In this document: piece by piece, positions 28,461 to 38,494 of the stretch
Numbering within the stretch: the stretch's first letter is position 1
Layout: each line of letters starts with the position of its first letter
NCBI GenBank assembly: GCA_030696315.1
Contig: JAUYSM010000111.1
Span: forward strand, 27,230 to 91,229
DNA length: 64,000 nt
From: Pseudohongiella sp.
GTDB taxonomy: Bacteria; Pseudomonadota; Gammaproteobacteria; Pseudomonadales; Pseudohongiellaceae
Reading direction: 5' to 3'
Translations under genes and position numbers: made by a program
The notes under the pieces: model-generated
The model's database searches: none
What the model was told of the DNA's origin: nothing
What the model saw: only the letters and a program-made list of their open reading frames with translations

Positions 28461-28934
28461 ATGGCTGAAGTAAAAAAGCAGGACAATGACCAGATTTTGC
28501 AGTGGGTAACGTTTCAGCTGGAGAACGAGACGTATGGCGTGAATGTGATGGTTGTCAAAGAAGTATTGAAGTTTCAGGACATTGCACCAGTTCCAGGCGC
28601 ACCTGATTATGTGCTTGGAATCATCAATATTCGTGGCACGGTCATTTCGGTAATCAATACCCGAAGGCGTTTTGGTTTGCAGGAGCGCGAACCTGATGAC
28701 AACACGCGCATTGTCATCATCGAGATTGGCCGCCATGTCATTGGCATTCTGGTAGACAGTGTTGCTGAAGTGGTTTATCTACGCCGATCAGAGATCGAGA
28801 CAGCCCCCCAGGTGAACCGCGATGACTCAGCGAAATTCATTCAAGGTGTCTATCACCGCGACAATCAATTATTGATTCTGGTTGAACTGGATAAATTACT
28901 GTCTGAAGACGAATTGAGTGAATTGGATAACTGA
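28461..28934 (+). CDS. cheW: Chemotaxis coupling protein CheW
   Basis: Adaptor joining chemoreceptors to CheA (157 residues), a single CheW domain: VTFQLENETYGVNVMVVKEV, then APDYVLGIINIRGTVISVIN and VDSVAEVVYL. GTAGGAGG gives a very strong ribosome binding site. The stop overlaps the next gene. Confidence 0.95.
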   Translation: MAEVKKQDNDQILQWVTFQLENETYGVNVMVVKEVLKFQDIAPVPGAPDYVLGIINIRGTVISVINTRRRFGLQEREPDDNTRIVIIEIGRHVIGILVDSVAEVVYLRRSEIETAPQVNRDDSAKFIQGVYHRDNQLLILVELDKLLSEDELSELDN

Positions 28935-29329
28935 TGCTCACATTTCCCGTACTGTTGATGTTTGCTTCCACCCTGGTGATCGTGTTTCAGGGCGTGTTCT
29001 TCTTCCTGCACACCAGACAACTCAGAGTGCTGAAAGACGAACTGTCACGAATCGCCAATGAGCAACAAACCGCACTCAGCGCTAACGCCAAATCACTGGT
29101 GAAGCTGCAGGCAACCATCACAGTATTGGAAAAAAAGCTCAACCGGACCGTACAACGCCAGCAAGACCTTGAAAACAAGGATGCGGGCAGTTTGACCTAT
29201 GAGCAAGCCAGCAAGCTCATAGAATTGGGAGCTGCACCCGAAGATCTCGTCAAAACCTGTGGTCTGTCACAGGCTGAAGCACACCTGGTCTCCTTAATGG
29301 CCGCCCGAGGAATAGGCAAGACATCCTGA
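28934..29329 (+). CDS. DUF2802 membrane coiled-coil protein
   Basis: 131 residues: an N-terminal membrane segment (about 4-26, PVLLMFASTLVIVFQGVFFF), a coiled coil at about 30-85, then a small helical C-terminal domain (YEQASKLIELGAAPEDLVKTCGLS...AEAHLVSLM). This is the DUF2802 protein that follows cheW in Pseudomonas-type flagellar clusters; its function is not known to me. It overlaps the cheW stop by one base, so it is probably translated with cheW. Confidence 0.8.
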   Translation: MLTFPVLLMFASTLVIVFQGVFFFLHTRQLRVLKDELSRIANEQQTALSANAKSLVKLQATITVLEKKLNRTVQRQQDLENKDAGSLTYEQASKLIELGAAPEDLVKTCGLSQAEAHLVSLMAARGIGKTS

Positions 29330-29359
29330 AGTCGTAGGATTTTCACTTCGCTTTGTGGG

Positions 29360-29365
29360 TATAAT
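29360..29365 (+). promoter_or_regulatory. -10 box of a possible ccm promoter
   Basis: A perfect TATAAT lies in the short gap between the chemotaxis and cytochrome c maturation genes. No good -35 hexamer is found at 16-18 bases, so it is weakly supported. A start near 29372 would favour the internal ATG as the ccmA start. Confidence 0.35.
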
Positions 29366-29469
29366 CGGCCCTGATTTTTTTGAGCCGACTGACACCGATA
29401 TTTTGCGTAGTGGATCACAACAACGTGCACACCGCCCTCCAACCCCCCGCGACAGGATCGTCGCCCTTG

Positions 29470-30093
29470 ATGCAAGCGCGCGCATTGTTTTGCGAACGCG
29501 ACGAAAGAGTCTTGTTCTCTGGACTTGATCTTGACGTACATGCGGGGGAACTTGTTCAGATAAAAGGCAGCAACGGCAGCGGAAAAACAACATTGCTGCG
29601 AATCCTGTGTGGTCTGAATGATGACTATGAAGGTGATATCCACTGGAAGGGCGAAGATCTGCATGAACAGCGCGAGAACTTCTTTGCTTCGATGATCTAC
29701 ATTGGCCATCGTGTGGGCGTCAATCGTATTCTCACGCCAAGAGAAAATCTGCGCTGGAGCGCCTCACTGCACGCGCCCGTTGATGACATGCGCATTGTGG
29801 CGGCGCTGGAAAGGCTGGGCCTGCGGGCTTACGAAGATATTCCTTGTCGGAACTTGTCGGCGGGGCAGACGCAACGCGTTGCACTCTCAAGGTTATTGAT
29901 CAGCCCGGCAAGTTTATGGATTCTGGATGAACCTTTCACCACACTCGATGTGCAGGGTGTCAAAAATCTTGAATCGCTGCTTTCAGAGCATGTTAATGCC
30001 GGCGGTGCTATCGTGCTGACGACCCACCATGCATTGAACGTGACCTGCCCATCAAGAGCCCTTGATCTTGACACACGAAGGGCTGCCGCATGA
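29470..30093 (+). CDS. ccmA: Heme exporter ATPase CcmA
   Basis: ATPase of the CcmABCD complex, which releases holo-CcmE from CcmC (207 residues, equal to E. coli). Walker A GSNGSGKTTLL, signature LSAGQTQRVALSRLL and Walker B LWILDEPFTTLD. The frame is open from TTG 29380, adding 30 atypical residues. ATG 29470 gives family length and starts at the ABC fold (QARALFCERDERVLF), though its ribosome binding site is poor. GTG 29408 is also possible. Confidence 0.92.
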   Translation: MQARALFCERDERVLFSGLDLDVHAGELVQIKGSNGSGKTTLLRILCGLNDDYEGDIHWKGEDLHEQRENFFASMIYIGHRVGVNRILTPRENLRWSASLHAPVDDMRIVAALERLGLRAYEDIPCRNLSAGQTQRVALSRLLISPASLWILDEPFTTLDVQGVKNLESLLSEHVNAGGAIVLTTHHALNVTCPSRALDLDTRRAAA

Positions 30094-30800
30094 ACAAACC
30101 TGTCAGCAGCCATGCCGGAACAGATATCAGTACCTGGCAGGCCTTCTGTGCCACGCTAAAACGTGACCTGGTCATTGCGCTCAAACGCAAAAATGATTTG
30201 TTAAATCCAATCATGTTTTTCCTGATTGTGGTCAGCCTTTTCCCGCTGGGCATTAGTCCCGACCCCGTTGAACTCAGTAAGGTGTCTGCGGGGGTTGTCT
30301 GGGTCTCTGCATTGCTGGCATCCATGCTTTCATTGGATAATCTGTATCGGGCTGACTATGAAGATGGATCTCTGGAACAGTTATTGTTGTCGCCACAACC
30401 CTTGTATTTTCTGGTACTGGCCAAAAATATTGCCCACTGGCTGATCAGTGGCTTACCCGTAGTGGTGTTATCACCCTTGCTGGCATACATGCTGTATTTG
30501 CCGTCCGAAGCATACTGGACCATGGTGCTGACCCTGTTGATCGGCACACCAGTGTTGAGTCTGTTTGGATCAATTGGGGTCGCACTGACCGTAGGACTTG
30601 GTAGCAGAGGCCTCATTCTGGCCGTTATTGTTTTGCCGCTATCGACGCCCGTGCTTATAATCGGTGCCAAAGCAGTGACCGATGTTATGTTTGGATTGCC
30701 AATTGGCAACCATTTTGCCCTGTTGGGCGCGATACTGGCATTGGCTCTGACCATGGCGCCACTGGCATCTTCGGCCGCATTACGAATCAGCGTAAACTGA
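30090..30800 (+). CDS. ccmB: Heme exporter membrane protein CcmB
   Basis: Six-segment membrane partner of CcmA (236 residues; E. coli 220). Conserved motifs include FCATLKRDLVIALKRK, LFPLGISPD, WVSALLASMLSLDNLYRADYEDG (in part) and LPLSTPVLIIGAKA. It overlaps ccmA by 4 bases. Confidence 0.95.
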   Translation: MNKPVSSHAGTDISTWQAFCATLKRDLVIALKRKNDLLNPIMFFLIVVSLFPLGISPDPVELSKVSAGVVWVSALLASMLSLDNLYRADYEDGSLEQLLLSPQPLYFLVLAKNIAHWLISGLPVVVLSPLLAYMLYLPSEAYWTMVLTLLIGTPVLSLFGSIGVALTVGLGSRGLILAVIVLPLSTPVLIIGAKAVTDVMFGLPIGNHFALLGAILALALTMAPLASSAALRISVN

Positions 30801-30845
30801 CAACGCTGACCAGCATTTCAGCAATCCCTGACACAGGAACAGATT

Positions 30846-31595
30846 ATGTGGTTGTGGTTTTCAAAGTTAGGTTCACCCCGATGGTTCTATGAACTGTCCA
30901 GTAAATGGTTGCCATGGTTGTATGCTGCCATGATTGTGCTGATGGCCATTGGCCTGTTCTGGGCTTTGTTGATTGTCCCGGAAGATTACCAGCAGGGTCA
31001 GACCATCAGAATCATGTATGTGCATGTTCCGGTGGCAAGTATCTCGCTGGCGTGTTTTCCGCTGATGGCGGTCGCTGGCACAATTACGCTGGTCTGGAAA
31101 ATGAAACTTGCCGACATGGTGGCCAAGAGCGTTGCACCCATTGGTGCGTGGTTTACCGGTCTGGCATTGGCCTCAGGCGCAATCTGGGGTGACCAGATCT
31201 GGGGTACGTGGTGGGCATGGGATGCACGTCTGACGTCGTTACTTATCCAGTTTTTCCTGTTTATTGGCGTCATCGCACTGCGCTCGGCCATCGAAAGCCA
31301 GGACGCAGCGGCTAAAGCCTGTGCTGTACTGGCAATTGTGGGTGCAATTAACGTCCCGATCATTAAATACTCAGTCGAGTGGTGGAACACACTGCATCAA
31401 CCGGCGAGCAGTTTCTCCATGGATCCGGTCGCCCCTAATCCACCCGAAGTCTGGGTGCCCTTGCTGATCATGATCTCCGCCGTGTATGTATTTTTTGTGA
31501 TTGCACTGATTTTGCGCACGCGAAACGAAATTTTACAGCGTGAACGCCGATCTCAATGGGTGATCGATCTGGTCTCCAGGGAAAAGAGTGTTTAA
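30846..31595 (+). CDS. ccmC: Heme handling protein CcmC
   Basis: Membrane protein that loads heme onto CcmE (249 residues; E. coli 245). Six membrane segments and the periplasmic tryptophan motif GTWWAWDARLTS are present, with flanking heme-ligand histidines (YVHVPVA; the His in WWNTLHQPAS). Confidence 0.95.
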   Translation: MWLWFSKLGSPRWFYELSSKWLPWLYAAMIVLMAIGLFWALLIVPEDYQQGQTIRIMYVHVPVASISLACFPLMAVAGTITLVWKMKLADMVAKSVAPIGAWFTGLALASGAIWGDQIWGTWWAWDARLTSLLIQFFLFIGVIALRSAIESQDAAAKACAVLAIVGAINVPIIKYSVEWWNTLHQPASSFSMDPVAPNPPEVWVPLLIMISAVYVFFVIALILRTRNEILQRERRSQWVIDLVSREKSV

Positions 31596-31610
31596 AACAG
31601 GAGTTTAGTT

Positions 31611-31820
31611 ATGCCGACCTTACAATTCTCAAGTCTGTCTGAATTCCTGCAAATGGGGGGCGTGTACACATTCCACATCTGGACGGTTTACCTGCTGTTC
31701 GCGATCTTTATCGGCTACAATCTGATTCAACCAAGGATGGCCAGACGACAATTCATCAGGGAGCAAAAACGACGCGCTGCGCGTGATGCAGAATTGGCCA
31801 CCAAGCCAAGAGAAAGCTGA
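31611..31820 (+). CDS. ccmD: Heme exporter subunit CcmD
   Basis: Small membrane protein needed to release holo-CcmE from CcmABC (69 residues). One membrane segment (VYTFHIWTVYLLFAIFIGYNL) with the conserved aromatic motif, then a basic cytoplasmic tail (RMARRQFIREQKRRAAR). Place between ccmC and ccmE fits. Confidence 0.93.
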   Translation: MPTLQFSSLSEFLQMGGVYTFHIWTVYLLFAIFIGYNLIQPRMARRQFIREQKRRAARDAELATKPRES

Positions 31821-31873
31821 AAAATTCGAATATTCAATATCTTACAACCTGTGCAGTTACTACGGGATTTGTT

Positions 31874-32332
31874 ATGAAACCACATCGACGCAAAAAGCTG
31901 GGAATTATCATATTTATTGCTGTTGGCCTGAGCACCGCTATTGGCCTGTCCTTGTATGCGCTTAGCAACAATATTGATCTGTTTTTTACACCCACTCAGG
32001 TAGCCGCTGGCGAAGTAACACCCGGTCAGCGTATTCGAGTGGGGGGTATGGTCAAAGAAGGATCGGTGGAGCACAGCCAGGAGATTCTTGAGGTCAGCTT
32101 TATCACCACTGACTATAACCACGATGTTCTCATCAAATACGCAGGAATTCTGCCAGATCTGTTTCGCGAAGGTCAGGGTATCGTCGCTGAAGGTGCGATG
32201 TCTGCCGACGGCACGTTTGTCGCATCGCGTGTATTGGCCAAACATGACGAAAATTACATGTCCGTAGAAGTCAAAGCAGCACTGGATGCCGCCGGAAACA
32301 CACCAGGCATGCCGCAGGGAGTACTGCAATGA
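31874..32332 (+). CDS. ccmE: Heme chaperone CcmE
   Basis: Periplasmic membrane-anchored chaperone that carries heme covalently to CcmF (152 residues). An N-terminal anchor (about 9-30) precedes the OB fold. The heme-attachment His124 and Tyr128 are in LAKHDENYM. CcmF starts at its stop (4-base overlap). Confidence 0.95.
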   Translation: MKPHRRKKLGIIIFIAVGLSTAIGLSLYALSNNIDLFFTPTQVAAGEVTPGQRIRVGGMVKEGSVEHSQEILEVSFITTDYNHDVLIKYAGILPDLFREGQGIVAEGAMSADGTFVASRVLAKHDENYMSVEVKAALDAAGNTPGMPQGVLQ

Positions 32333-34368
32333 TCCCTGAACTGGGAAATTTTGCGCTGATTCTGGCGTTTTGCCTGAGCATCATTCTGGCGGTGATACCG
32401 ATGGCAGGCGCCGCGCGCGGCAATTTGCTCTGGATCAGCCTGGCCCGGCCGCTGACAGCGGGGGTATTTGTTTTTCTCTCAATCAGCCTGCTGATTCTGG
32501 GTTACAGCTTTGTAAGTGACGATTTTTCAGTACAGTTTGTTGCTAACCACTCAAACACCATGCTGCCGATCTATTACAAAATCACAGCGGTATGGGGAGG
32601 ACATGAAGGCTCATTCCTGTTCTGGACATGGATGCTGGGTGGTTGGATGCTTGCTGTTTCTATATTCAGTAAAGCCATGCCCGACGAATTTGTTGCACGC
32701 GTACTTTCGATCATGGGTATGCTGAGTGTCGGTTATATTCTGTTCATGTTGGCCACCTCAAATCCGTTTGATCGTGTACTGCCATTGTCTCCTGAAGACG
32801 GCGCAGATCTGAACGCAGCGCTGCAGGATTTTGCGTTTATTATTCATCCTCCATCCTTGTACATGGGCTATGTAGGATTTTCTGTGGTATTTGCTTTCGC
32901 AATTGCTGCTTTGATCAGCGGCAGGCTTGATGCCGCGTGGGCGCGTTGGTGCCGTCCCTGGGCCAATGCAGCCTGGGCGATTTTAACATTAGGCCTGGCG
33001 CTAGGCTCGTGGTGGGCTTACTACGAACTCGGCTGGGGTGGATGGTGGGCATGGGATCCTGTCGAAAATCCCCCGATGATTACCTGGTTGTTAGGTGCTG
33101 CCATGATTCACTCGCTGGCAGCCACTGAAAAACGCGGAGTGTTCAAGAGTTGGACTGTTTTATTGGCGATCATGGCTTTTGCGTCAAGCTTACTGGGCAC
33201 ATTTATTACACGCTCCGGGCTGTTGACCTCGGTACATGCCTTCGCAACCGATCCAACACGGGGCGTCTATATTCTCGGTTTCCTGGCACTCATTATTGGT
33301 GGCTCATTGGTGCTCTATGCCATCCGGGCGCCCAGTCTGAAAAGCGAATTTGGCTTTGGGTCGTTTTCCCGTGAAGTGTTTTTATTGGCCAATAACTTGA
33401 TTCTTGTTGTCGCCAGCGCCGCGATATTGCTGGGGACTTTGTACCCGATGGTTTACCAGGCAATGACTGGTGGTGAACTGATCTCGGTTGGTCCTCCGTA
33501 CTTCAATGCGATATTTATACCCTTGATGGCGATTCTTGCCGTCTTTATGGCAATCGGGCCAATCAGTCGCTGGAAAAAAACCTCGCCTGAACATCTCAGA
33601 TCACAATTGACCAAAGTAGCAATGGCTGCCATTGGGCTCGGCATTGTCATTCCAGTGCTGCTTACACTGGATGTTCCACTCGGGACGATAGCGACAACCG
33701 TGCTGTCGTTCTGGATCATTTTTGCGATGTTTAAAGACATCCGCAGCAAAATCGCCAACAAACCAACAATCGCGGCAGGGCTGCGCAGTTTGCCGGTCAG
33801 TTATTGGGGTATGACACTCGCGCATTTTGGGTTTGTCATGACCATGGCAGGCGCATGTCTCAGCAGCATCTACAGCATTGAACGCAGCGTTTTGCTGCAG
33901 TCAGGGCAAAGTGCTGACCTTGGTGCCTATAACTTCAGATTTGAAGGCACCAGACCCGTCCAAGGACCAAATTTTATTGCCGATGAAGCGACTATTGTTG
34001 TGTCCAGGGGAGGGGAGTTTTATAAAAATCTCTATCCACAAAAACGGCTTTATACCTCAAGCGGCACACCAACATCTCACATGGGTATAGATGGACGCTT
34101 CCTGCGGGATCTGTTTACCACGCTGGGTGATCAACGCGAGAACGGTGGCTGGTCGATGACGGTGTATGTAAAACCATTTGTACGCTGGATATGGATTGGT
34201 ACTATTTTCATCGCATTTGGTGGAATTCTGGCTGCAACAGATAAGCGTTATCGCCAATTCAAAGTGAAGCAGGCTCAAAAAATGGCCATCACAACACCCG
34301 CGCATGCGCAATCATCTGCGCCGGTAAGTTTGAGCACAGGCCTGGATGCAGGAGGCTCAGGCGCATGA
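32329..34368 (+). CDS. ccmF: Cytochrome c heme lyase subunit CcmF
   Basis: Large polytopic membrane protein that joins heme from CcmE to apocytochrome c (679 residues; E. coli 647). The tryptophan motif GWGGWWAWDPVEN is intact, with the following LLGAAMIHSLAATEKRG and LGTFITRSGLLTSVHAFA blocks. It sits in a chain of 4-base overlaps with ccmE and ccmG. Confidence 0.96.
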   Translation: MIPELGNFALILAFCLSIILAVIPMAGAARGNLLWISLARPLTAGVFVFLSISLLILGYSFVSDDFSVQFVANHSNTMLPIYYKITAVWGGHEGSFLFWTWMLGGWMLAVSIFSKAMPDEFVARVLSIMGMLSVGYILFMLATSNPFDRVLPLSPEDGADLNAALQDFAFIIHPPSLYMGYVGFSVVFAFAIAALISGRLDAAWARWCRPWANAAWAILTLGLALGSWWAYYELGWGGWWAWDPVENPPMITWLLGAAMIHSLAATEKRGVFKSWTVLLAIMAFASSLLGTFITRSGLLTSVHAFATDPTRGVYILGFLALIIGGSLVLYAIRAPSLKSEFGFGSFSREVFLLANNLILVVASAAILLGTLYPMVYQAMTGGELISVGPPYFNAIFIPLMAILAVFMAIGPISRWKKTSPEHLRSQLTKVAMAAIGLGIVIPVLLTLDVPLGTIATTVLSFWIIFAMFKDIRSKIANKPTIAAGLRSLPVSYWGMTLAHFGFVMTMAGACLSSIYSIERSVLLQSGQSADLGAYNFRFEGTRPVQGPNFIADEATIVVSRGGEFYKNLYPQKRLYTSSGTPTSHMGIDGRFLRDLFTTLGDQRENGGWSMTVYVKPFVRWIWIGTIFIAFGGILAATDKRYRQFKVKQAQKMAITTPAHAQSSAPVSLSTGLDAGGSGA

Positions 34369-34907
34369 GCAAACTAAAACTGTTTTTGCCGGTGATCATT
34401 TTTTTTGTGCTCGCGATTTTTATGTGGCGAGGTCTTTACCAAGATTCGCGAACATTGCCTTCTGTATTGATCGATCGACCTCTGCCCGAGTTTCAGCTCA
34501 GATCTCTCGAACTTGGTGATCAATTGCTGAGCACGGCCGATTTGCCAGATGAGCCATTTATCCTCAATATCTGGGGCAGTTATTGCCTGCCATGTTTGCA
34601 GGAGAACCCCATCTTTATGGCAGCAAAAGATCAGCAGATTATTCCTATCATTGGACTCAACTACAAAGACCGGGATGAATCGGCGCGCAATTGGCTGGAA
34701 ATTAATGGCAATCCCTTTGAACTGAACATTATTGATGACAGCGGCCGGTACGGAATAGATCTGGGCGTATATGGGGCCCCTGAGACGTTTCTGGTTGACG
34801 CCAATGGTGTCATCAGGTTCAAGCATATCGGGGTAATCAACTACCAAATCTGGGAAGACGAAATCATGCCCGCAATCGCAGCTGTGCGTGCCGGCGGTGA
34901 TTCATGA
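34365..34907 (+). CDS. ccmG: Thioredoxin-like CcmG/DsbE
   Basis: Membrane-anchored periplasmic thioredoxin that reduces apocytochrome c for heme attachment (180 residues). A membrane anchor lies at about 4-22. The active site is NIWGSYCLPCLQE: the CxxC pair is kept, but the residue before it is Tyr rather than the usual Trp. The cis-Pro region reads YGAPETFLVD. It overlaps ccmF and ccmH by 4 bases each. Confidence 0.94.
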   Translation: MSKLKLFLPVIIFFVLAIFMWRGLYQDSRTLPSVLIDRPLPEFQLRSLELGDQLLSTADLPDEPFILNIWGSYCLPCLQENPIFMAAKDQQIIPIIGLNYKDRDESARNWLEINGNPFELNIIDDSGRYGIDLGVYGAPETFLVDANGVIRFKHIGVINYQIWEDEIMPAIAAVRAGGDS

Positions 34908-35476
34908 AACTGTTCGAGAGAATGTTAGGCCTCAGTTTGGTTTGCGTATTGCTGTACTTGGCGTTTCCCGTCAATAGTCATGCACAGGTTGATGTCTATG
35001 ATTTTGAAACGGTAGAACAAGAGCAGCGCTTTCGACAGTTATCAAATGAATTCCGTTGCCCGATGTGCCAGAACGCCAATCTTAGCAGCTCGCCTGGCGG
35101 AGTTGCCGCTGACCTTCGACGCGAAATTTATCGCATGATAATCGAGGGACAAACCGACACCCAAATAGAAGAGTTCATGTTGTCCCGATATGGTGATTTT
35201 GTATTGTATCGACCCAGACTCACAACCCAGACCATTCTTTTGTGGTTCGGCCCAATATTGTTTCTGTTGGCAGGTATCTGGATTGGCTGGAATGTCATTC
35301 GCAACAGTGCAAGTAGAAAGTCGCCCACTCGCAATGGGGATGGCTCTGTCACGGTTGCTAATAATTCTCACGCGGTCGCAGACGTTGTTATCAGCGCGGA
35401 AGAACGCAAACGATTAAACCGTTTGCTCGCTGAAAACGACCTGCCAACAAACGCTAACGATATGACTGGAAGGTGA
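34904..35476 (+). CDS. ccmH: Cytochrome c maturation thioreductase CcmH
   Basis: Membrane-anchored oxidoreductase working with CcmG (190 residues; the short form without the CcmI fusion). A signal peptide ends near HAQ. The reactive motif RCPMCQNANLSSS matches the family's RCxxCQN. A membrane segment follows (TILLWFGPILFLLAGIWIGW), then a cytoplasmic tail. Confidence 0.94.
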   Translation: MKLFERMLGLSLVCVLLYLAFPVNSHAQVDVYDFETVEQEQRFRQLSNEFRCPMCQNANLSSSPGGVAADLRREIYRMIIEGQTDTQIEEFMLSRYGDFVLYRPRLTTQTILLWFGPILFLLAGIWIGWNVIRNSASRKSPTRNGDGSVTVANNSHAVADVVISAEERKRLNRLLAENDLPTNANDMTGR

Positions 35477-35480
35477 TAAT

Positions 35481-36749
35481 TTGTTCTGGATACTTAGTCT
35501 GCTTCTGGTAGTGCTGGCAGTTTCATTTGTATTGCTACCCGTTCTTCGTCATAAAAACTCGACCATTCAGATAGGAATGACCGCGCGCAATACGGCTAAC
35601 CTGATTATTTTTCAGGAAAGATCCAAAGAGCTGGAACAGGATCATAAAGAAGGTTTGTTGGATAATGAGCAGTACAATAGCTTAAAAGCAGAATTGGAAA
35701 GGACGCTACTGTCAGATGTCAGCGAATCCAGTGAAGAGCACACAGAAAGCGCCGGCGATGACACCTCTTTGCGAACGCCTGTCAAACTCATTCCTGTGCT
35801 ACTGGTGTTGGTATTGGCCTTACCATCGAGTTATTTCCTCTATGATCTTTGGGGTTTCCGTGACGATCTGGCCGTCGCAGAAATATTTGAGCGTAGCCGG
35901 GCCGCAGGTGATGATCCGGCGCTGATAAGAGATCAGATTTTTGAACTGGGCGCTGTGGTTGAACGAGACCCGGAGAATGGCTGGGCCTTATATTTTATTG
36001 CCCGCCACTTGGTAACGCTTGGTCAAATGCCCGAAGCCGCATTATTTTTTGAAAGAGCGGCGCAGTTTATCGAAAATCCGGCAGATCAAGCAGTTGTGCT
36101 TGGACAGTACGCGCAGGCGAAGTACATCATCTCAGAGCAAAAGATGACCGAGGAAGTCAGCGCCATTGTTGCCCAGGCGCAACGACTCAATCCCAATGAG
36201 CCAGCCATACTGCAGTTATTGGGTGCAGATGCATTTATCAATCAGGATTTCCAGGCAGCCATTACCTACTGGCAAAGACTCTTGAACATGGGCCCAGGTG
36301 CAGAAGATGCTGCCTTTTTGCGCTCAGTAATTGATCAGGCACAGCAGATGTTAGTCGGTGGAACACAGACCGGCTCACCTGCGCAGGCCGCCTCAGTCAA
36401 CCCTGTGCGTATTGAAGTCAGTCTATCCTTGGCGCCAGAACTGCAATTGCCCGGGGAAACTCGTGTGTTTGTCTCTGCGCAGCAAATTGGAGGCGGGGGA
36501 CCGCCCTTGGCCGCAAAACTACTGACGATTGCAGATTTGCCAGCCATCATAAGTCTCTCTGACGCAGATGCCGTTGGGCCGTTCAATCTGTCATCGGCAG
36601 AGCAGGTTTCTATAGTGGCGACTGTTTCACTCAATGGCACAGCCGATGTGCAGACTGGCGACTACCAGGTCAGATCAGATTCTGTTGCACTTGCCTCATC
36701 AGAAGCACCGGTTCGACTGCAATTAATGATTCGCGATCTTGTACCATGA
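35481..36749 (+). CDS. ccmI: Apocytochrome c chaperone CcmI
   Basis: TPR protein that presents apocytochrome c to the CcmFH lyase (422 residues). Two N-terminal membrane segments (about 2-20 and 97-115) flank a heptad-rich cytoplasmic loop. TPR-like repeats follow at about 150-275, then a beta-rich C-terminal domain. The start is TTG 35481 after AAGGTG; no ATG gives both first membrane segment and a binding site. Confidence 0.9.
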   Translation: MFWILSLLLVVLAVSFVLLPVLRHKNSTIQIGMTARNTANLIIFQERSKELEQDHKEGLLDNEQYNSLKAELERTLLSDVSESSEEHTESAGDDTSLRTPVKLIPVLLVLVLALPSSYFLYDLWGFRDDLAVAEIFERSRAAGDDPALIRDQIFELGAVVERDPENGWALYFIARHLVTLGQMPEAALFFERAAQFIENPADQAVVLGQYAQAKYIISEQKMTEEVSAIVAQAQRLNPNEPAILQLLGADAFINQDFQAAITYWQRLLNMGPGAEDAAFLRSVIDQAQQMLVGGTQTGSPAQAASVNPVRIEVSLSLAPELQLPGETRVFVSAQQIGGGGPPLAAKLLTIADLPAIISLSDADAVGPFNLSSAEQVSIVATVSLNGTADVQTGDYQVRSDSVALASSEAPVRLQLMIRDLVP

Positions 36750-37837
36750 GCACACACATTGACACACACAATCATGTGGTAACAACACCCGTTCAGCCGA
36801 AGCTGGTCGACAAGTTTGGACGCCATATTGATTATGTTCGTTTATCGGTAACTGACCGATGCGACTTCCGCTGTGTGTACTGCATGACAGAAGAGATGAC
36901 ATTTCTGCCAAGGAAAGACGTATTGACCCTGGAAGAAATTTACCAGGTTGGCCGCGCATTTACCGAACTGGGCGTCAGCCGCTTACGCCTTACCGGTGGT
37001 GAACCACTAGTCCGAAACAATGTGATGGCCTTGGTGCAAGCCTTAGGGCGTTTGCCCGGCTTACGTGAATTACTACTGACGACAAATGGTGCTCAACTGG
37101 TACAGATGGCTGGGCCATTGCGAGATGCCGGCGTCAACCGCATTAATATCAGCATCGACAGCCTGGATGCCGACAGATTTAAGCGGATAACCAGGACTGG
37201 TCGGCTGGACAAAGTACTGGCGGGAATTGAAGCGGCGCGCAACTGCAATTTTGACCGTATCAGACTAAATACGGTGATCATGAAAGGTTACAACGATGAT
37301 GAAGTCATCCGATTGACAGACTACGCCGTTGAGCGCGGGCTGGATATCGCATTTATCGAAGAAATGCCGCTGGGACAAGCTTCAGACCATCTTCGCGAAG
37401 ATACAGTCTGCAGTAACGACTGGGTACTGGAGCAGATACAACAACGCTACACACTACAAAGCACATCGGATAGCACGGCAGGTCCATCACGTTATTACCA
37501 GATACCGGGAGAGCGCAGCAGAATCGGGTTTATCTCCCCCATGTCGCACAATTTTTGTGGTGACTGCAATCGAGTCAGAATGACTGTCGAAGGTAGACTT
37601 TTATTATGCCTCGGCAATGAACACTCTGCGGATCTGAGAAAAATACTCCGAGCCGGGATCGACGAAAATACGCGAAAAGATGAATTGGCACAGCTGGAAG
37701 TATCCGAAGACCTGCCTGTTTCCGGTGAACTTAAAACAGCCATCATTGCTGCTATGGATCTGAAACCGGAACGGCACCATTTCTATGAAAATGACTACGC
37801 GCAACCTGTGCGTTTAATGAACATGACTGGAGGGTAA
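36746..37837 (+). CDS. moaA: GTP 3',8-cyclase MoaA
   Basis: Radical SAM enzyme for the first step of molybdopterin synthesis (363 residues). The SAM cluster CDFRCVYC is near residue 35, with [11 protein letters not shown]. The C-terminal cluster cysteines are in [11 protein letters not shown]...LLLCLG. The essential C-terminal Gly-Gly is present (NMTGG). It overlaps the ccmI stop (ATGA), so it is read with the ccm operon. Confidence 0.96.
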   Translation: MSTHIDTHNHVVTTPVQPKLVDKFGRHIDYVRLSVTDRCDFRCVYCMTEEMTFLPRKDVLTLEEIYQVGRAFTELGVSRLRLTGGEPLVRNNVMALVQALGRLPGLRELLLTTNGAQLVQMAGPLRDAGVNRINISIDSLDADRFKRITRTGRLDKVLAGIEAARNCNFDRIRLNTVIMKGYNDDEVIRLTDYAVERGLDIAFIEEMPLGQASDHLREDTVCSNDWVLEQIQQRYTLQSTSDSTAGPSRYYQIPGERSRIGFISPMSHNFCGDCNRVRMTVEGRLLLCLGNEHSADLRKILRAGIDENTRKDELAQLEVSEDLPVSGELKTAIIAAMDLKPERHHFYENDYAQPVRLMNMTGG

Positions 37838-37846
37838 TTCAGCAAC

Positions 37847-38356
37847 ATGAGTAACGGAATGATTCCTGTCAATGCAGTGGTAATTACAGTTTCAGATACC
37901 CGCACCGAAGATACCGACACGTCGGGACGTTACTTGGTCGAGCGTTTGCTTGAGGCTGGCCATCACCTGGTAAACAAGCACATTGTTAAAGATGACACCT
38001 ACAAACTGCGCGCACTGGTCGCTAGCTGTATAGCAGACGATAGCGTACAAGCAGTTCTGTTGACAGGCGGCACTGGATTCACGTTTCGCGACAACACCGT
38101 CAAAGCTGTTACGCCATTGCTGGATATGAGCATTGATGGATTTGGCGAAACTTTCCGCTACTTGTCACATGCCGAAATAGGCAGCTCGACTATTCAATCG
38201 CGCGCTTTTGCAGGCATGAGCAACGGAACAATTGTATTTTGTGTGCCGGGTTCAACAGGAGCGTGCCGCACCGCGTGGGAAGGCATCATTGCGCAACAAC
38301 TGGATAGCCGACACAAGCCTTGTAATTTTGTAGATAAGTTGAAGAAATTGAGCTGA
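37847..38356 (+). CDS. moaB: Molybdenum cofactor protein MoaB
   Basis: MoaB/MogA-family protein of molybdopterin adenylylation (169 residues; E. coli 170). Motifs ITVSDTRTEDTDTSG, LLTGGTGFTFRDNT, and PGSTGACRTAWEGII align throughout with E. coli MoaB. Its stop lies against the A-run of the minus-strand terminator at 38357-38396. Confidence 0.92.
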   Translation: MSNGMIPVNAVVITVSDTRTEDTDTSGRYLVERLLEAGHHLVNKHIVKDDTYKLRALVASCIADDSVQAVLLTGGTGFTFRDNTVKAVTPLLDMSIDGFGETFRYLSHAEIGSSTIQSRAFAGMSNGTIVFCVPGSTGACRTAWEGIIAQQLDSRHKPCNFVDKLKKLS

Positions 38357-38396
38357 AAAAAAATCGGCCCCGAAACAGAAAATGTCTCGGGGCCGA
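38357..38396 (-). terminator. Intrinsic terminator of the minus-strand small-peptide unit
   Basis: TCGGCCCCGA (38364-38373) pairs with TCGGGGCCGA (38387-38396), with two further inner pairs and a 7-base loop. Read on the minus strand, the hairpin runs straight into eight T residues (38356-38363). On the plus strand no T-run follows, so it best terminates a minus-strand transcript, that of the peptide gene at 38538-38639, and may also slow plus-strand read-through from moaB. Confidence 0.82.
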
Positions 38397-38461
38397 AAGA
38401 AACCATCCTGACGGGTACTAAAAATATTGGGTCAATGCAGCTTCACTGATCATTGCACCCC

Positions 38462-38493
38462 GGATCATAGGCAAATCAAGACTTATATGATCC
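38462..38493 (-). repeat. Inverted repeat in the 3' region of the small-peptide transcript
   Basis: GGATCATA (38462-38469) and TATGATCC (38486-38493) form a perfect 8-bp stem with a 16-base loop. It is the second hairpin after the peptide stop codon when read on the minus strand. Confidence 0.6.
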
Positions 38494-38494
38494 A

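Noticed and set aside
28461..28934. ParP as a second CheW
   Set aside because: The gene at 27513 has a long linker and a divergent CheW domain, while 28461 encodes the compact canonical CheW. They are kept as different proteins.
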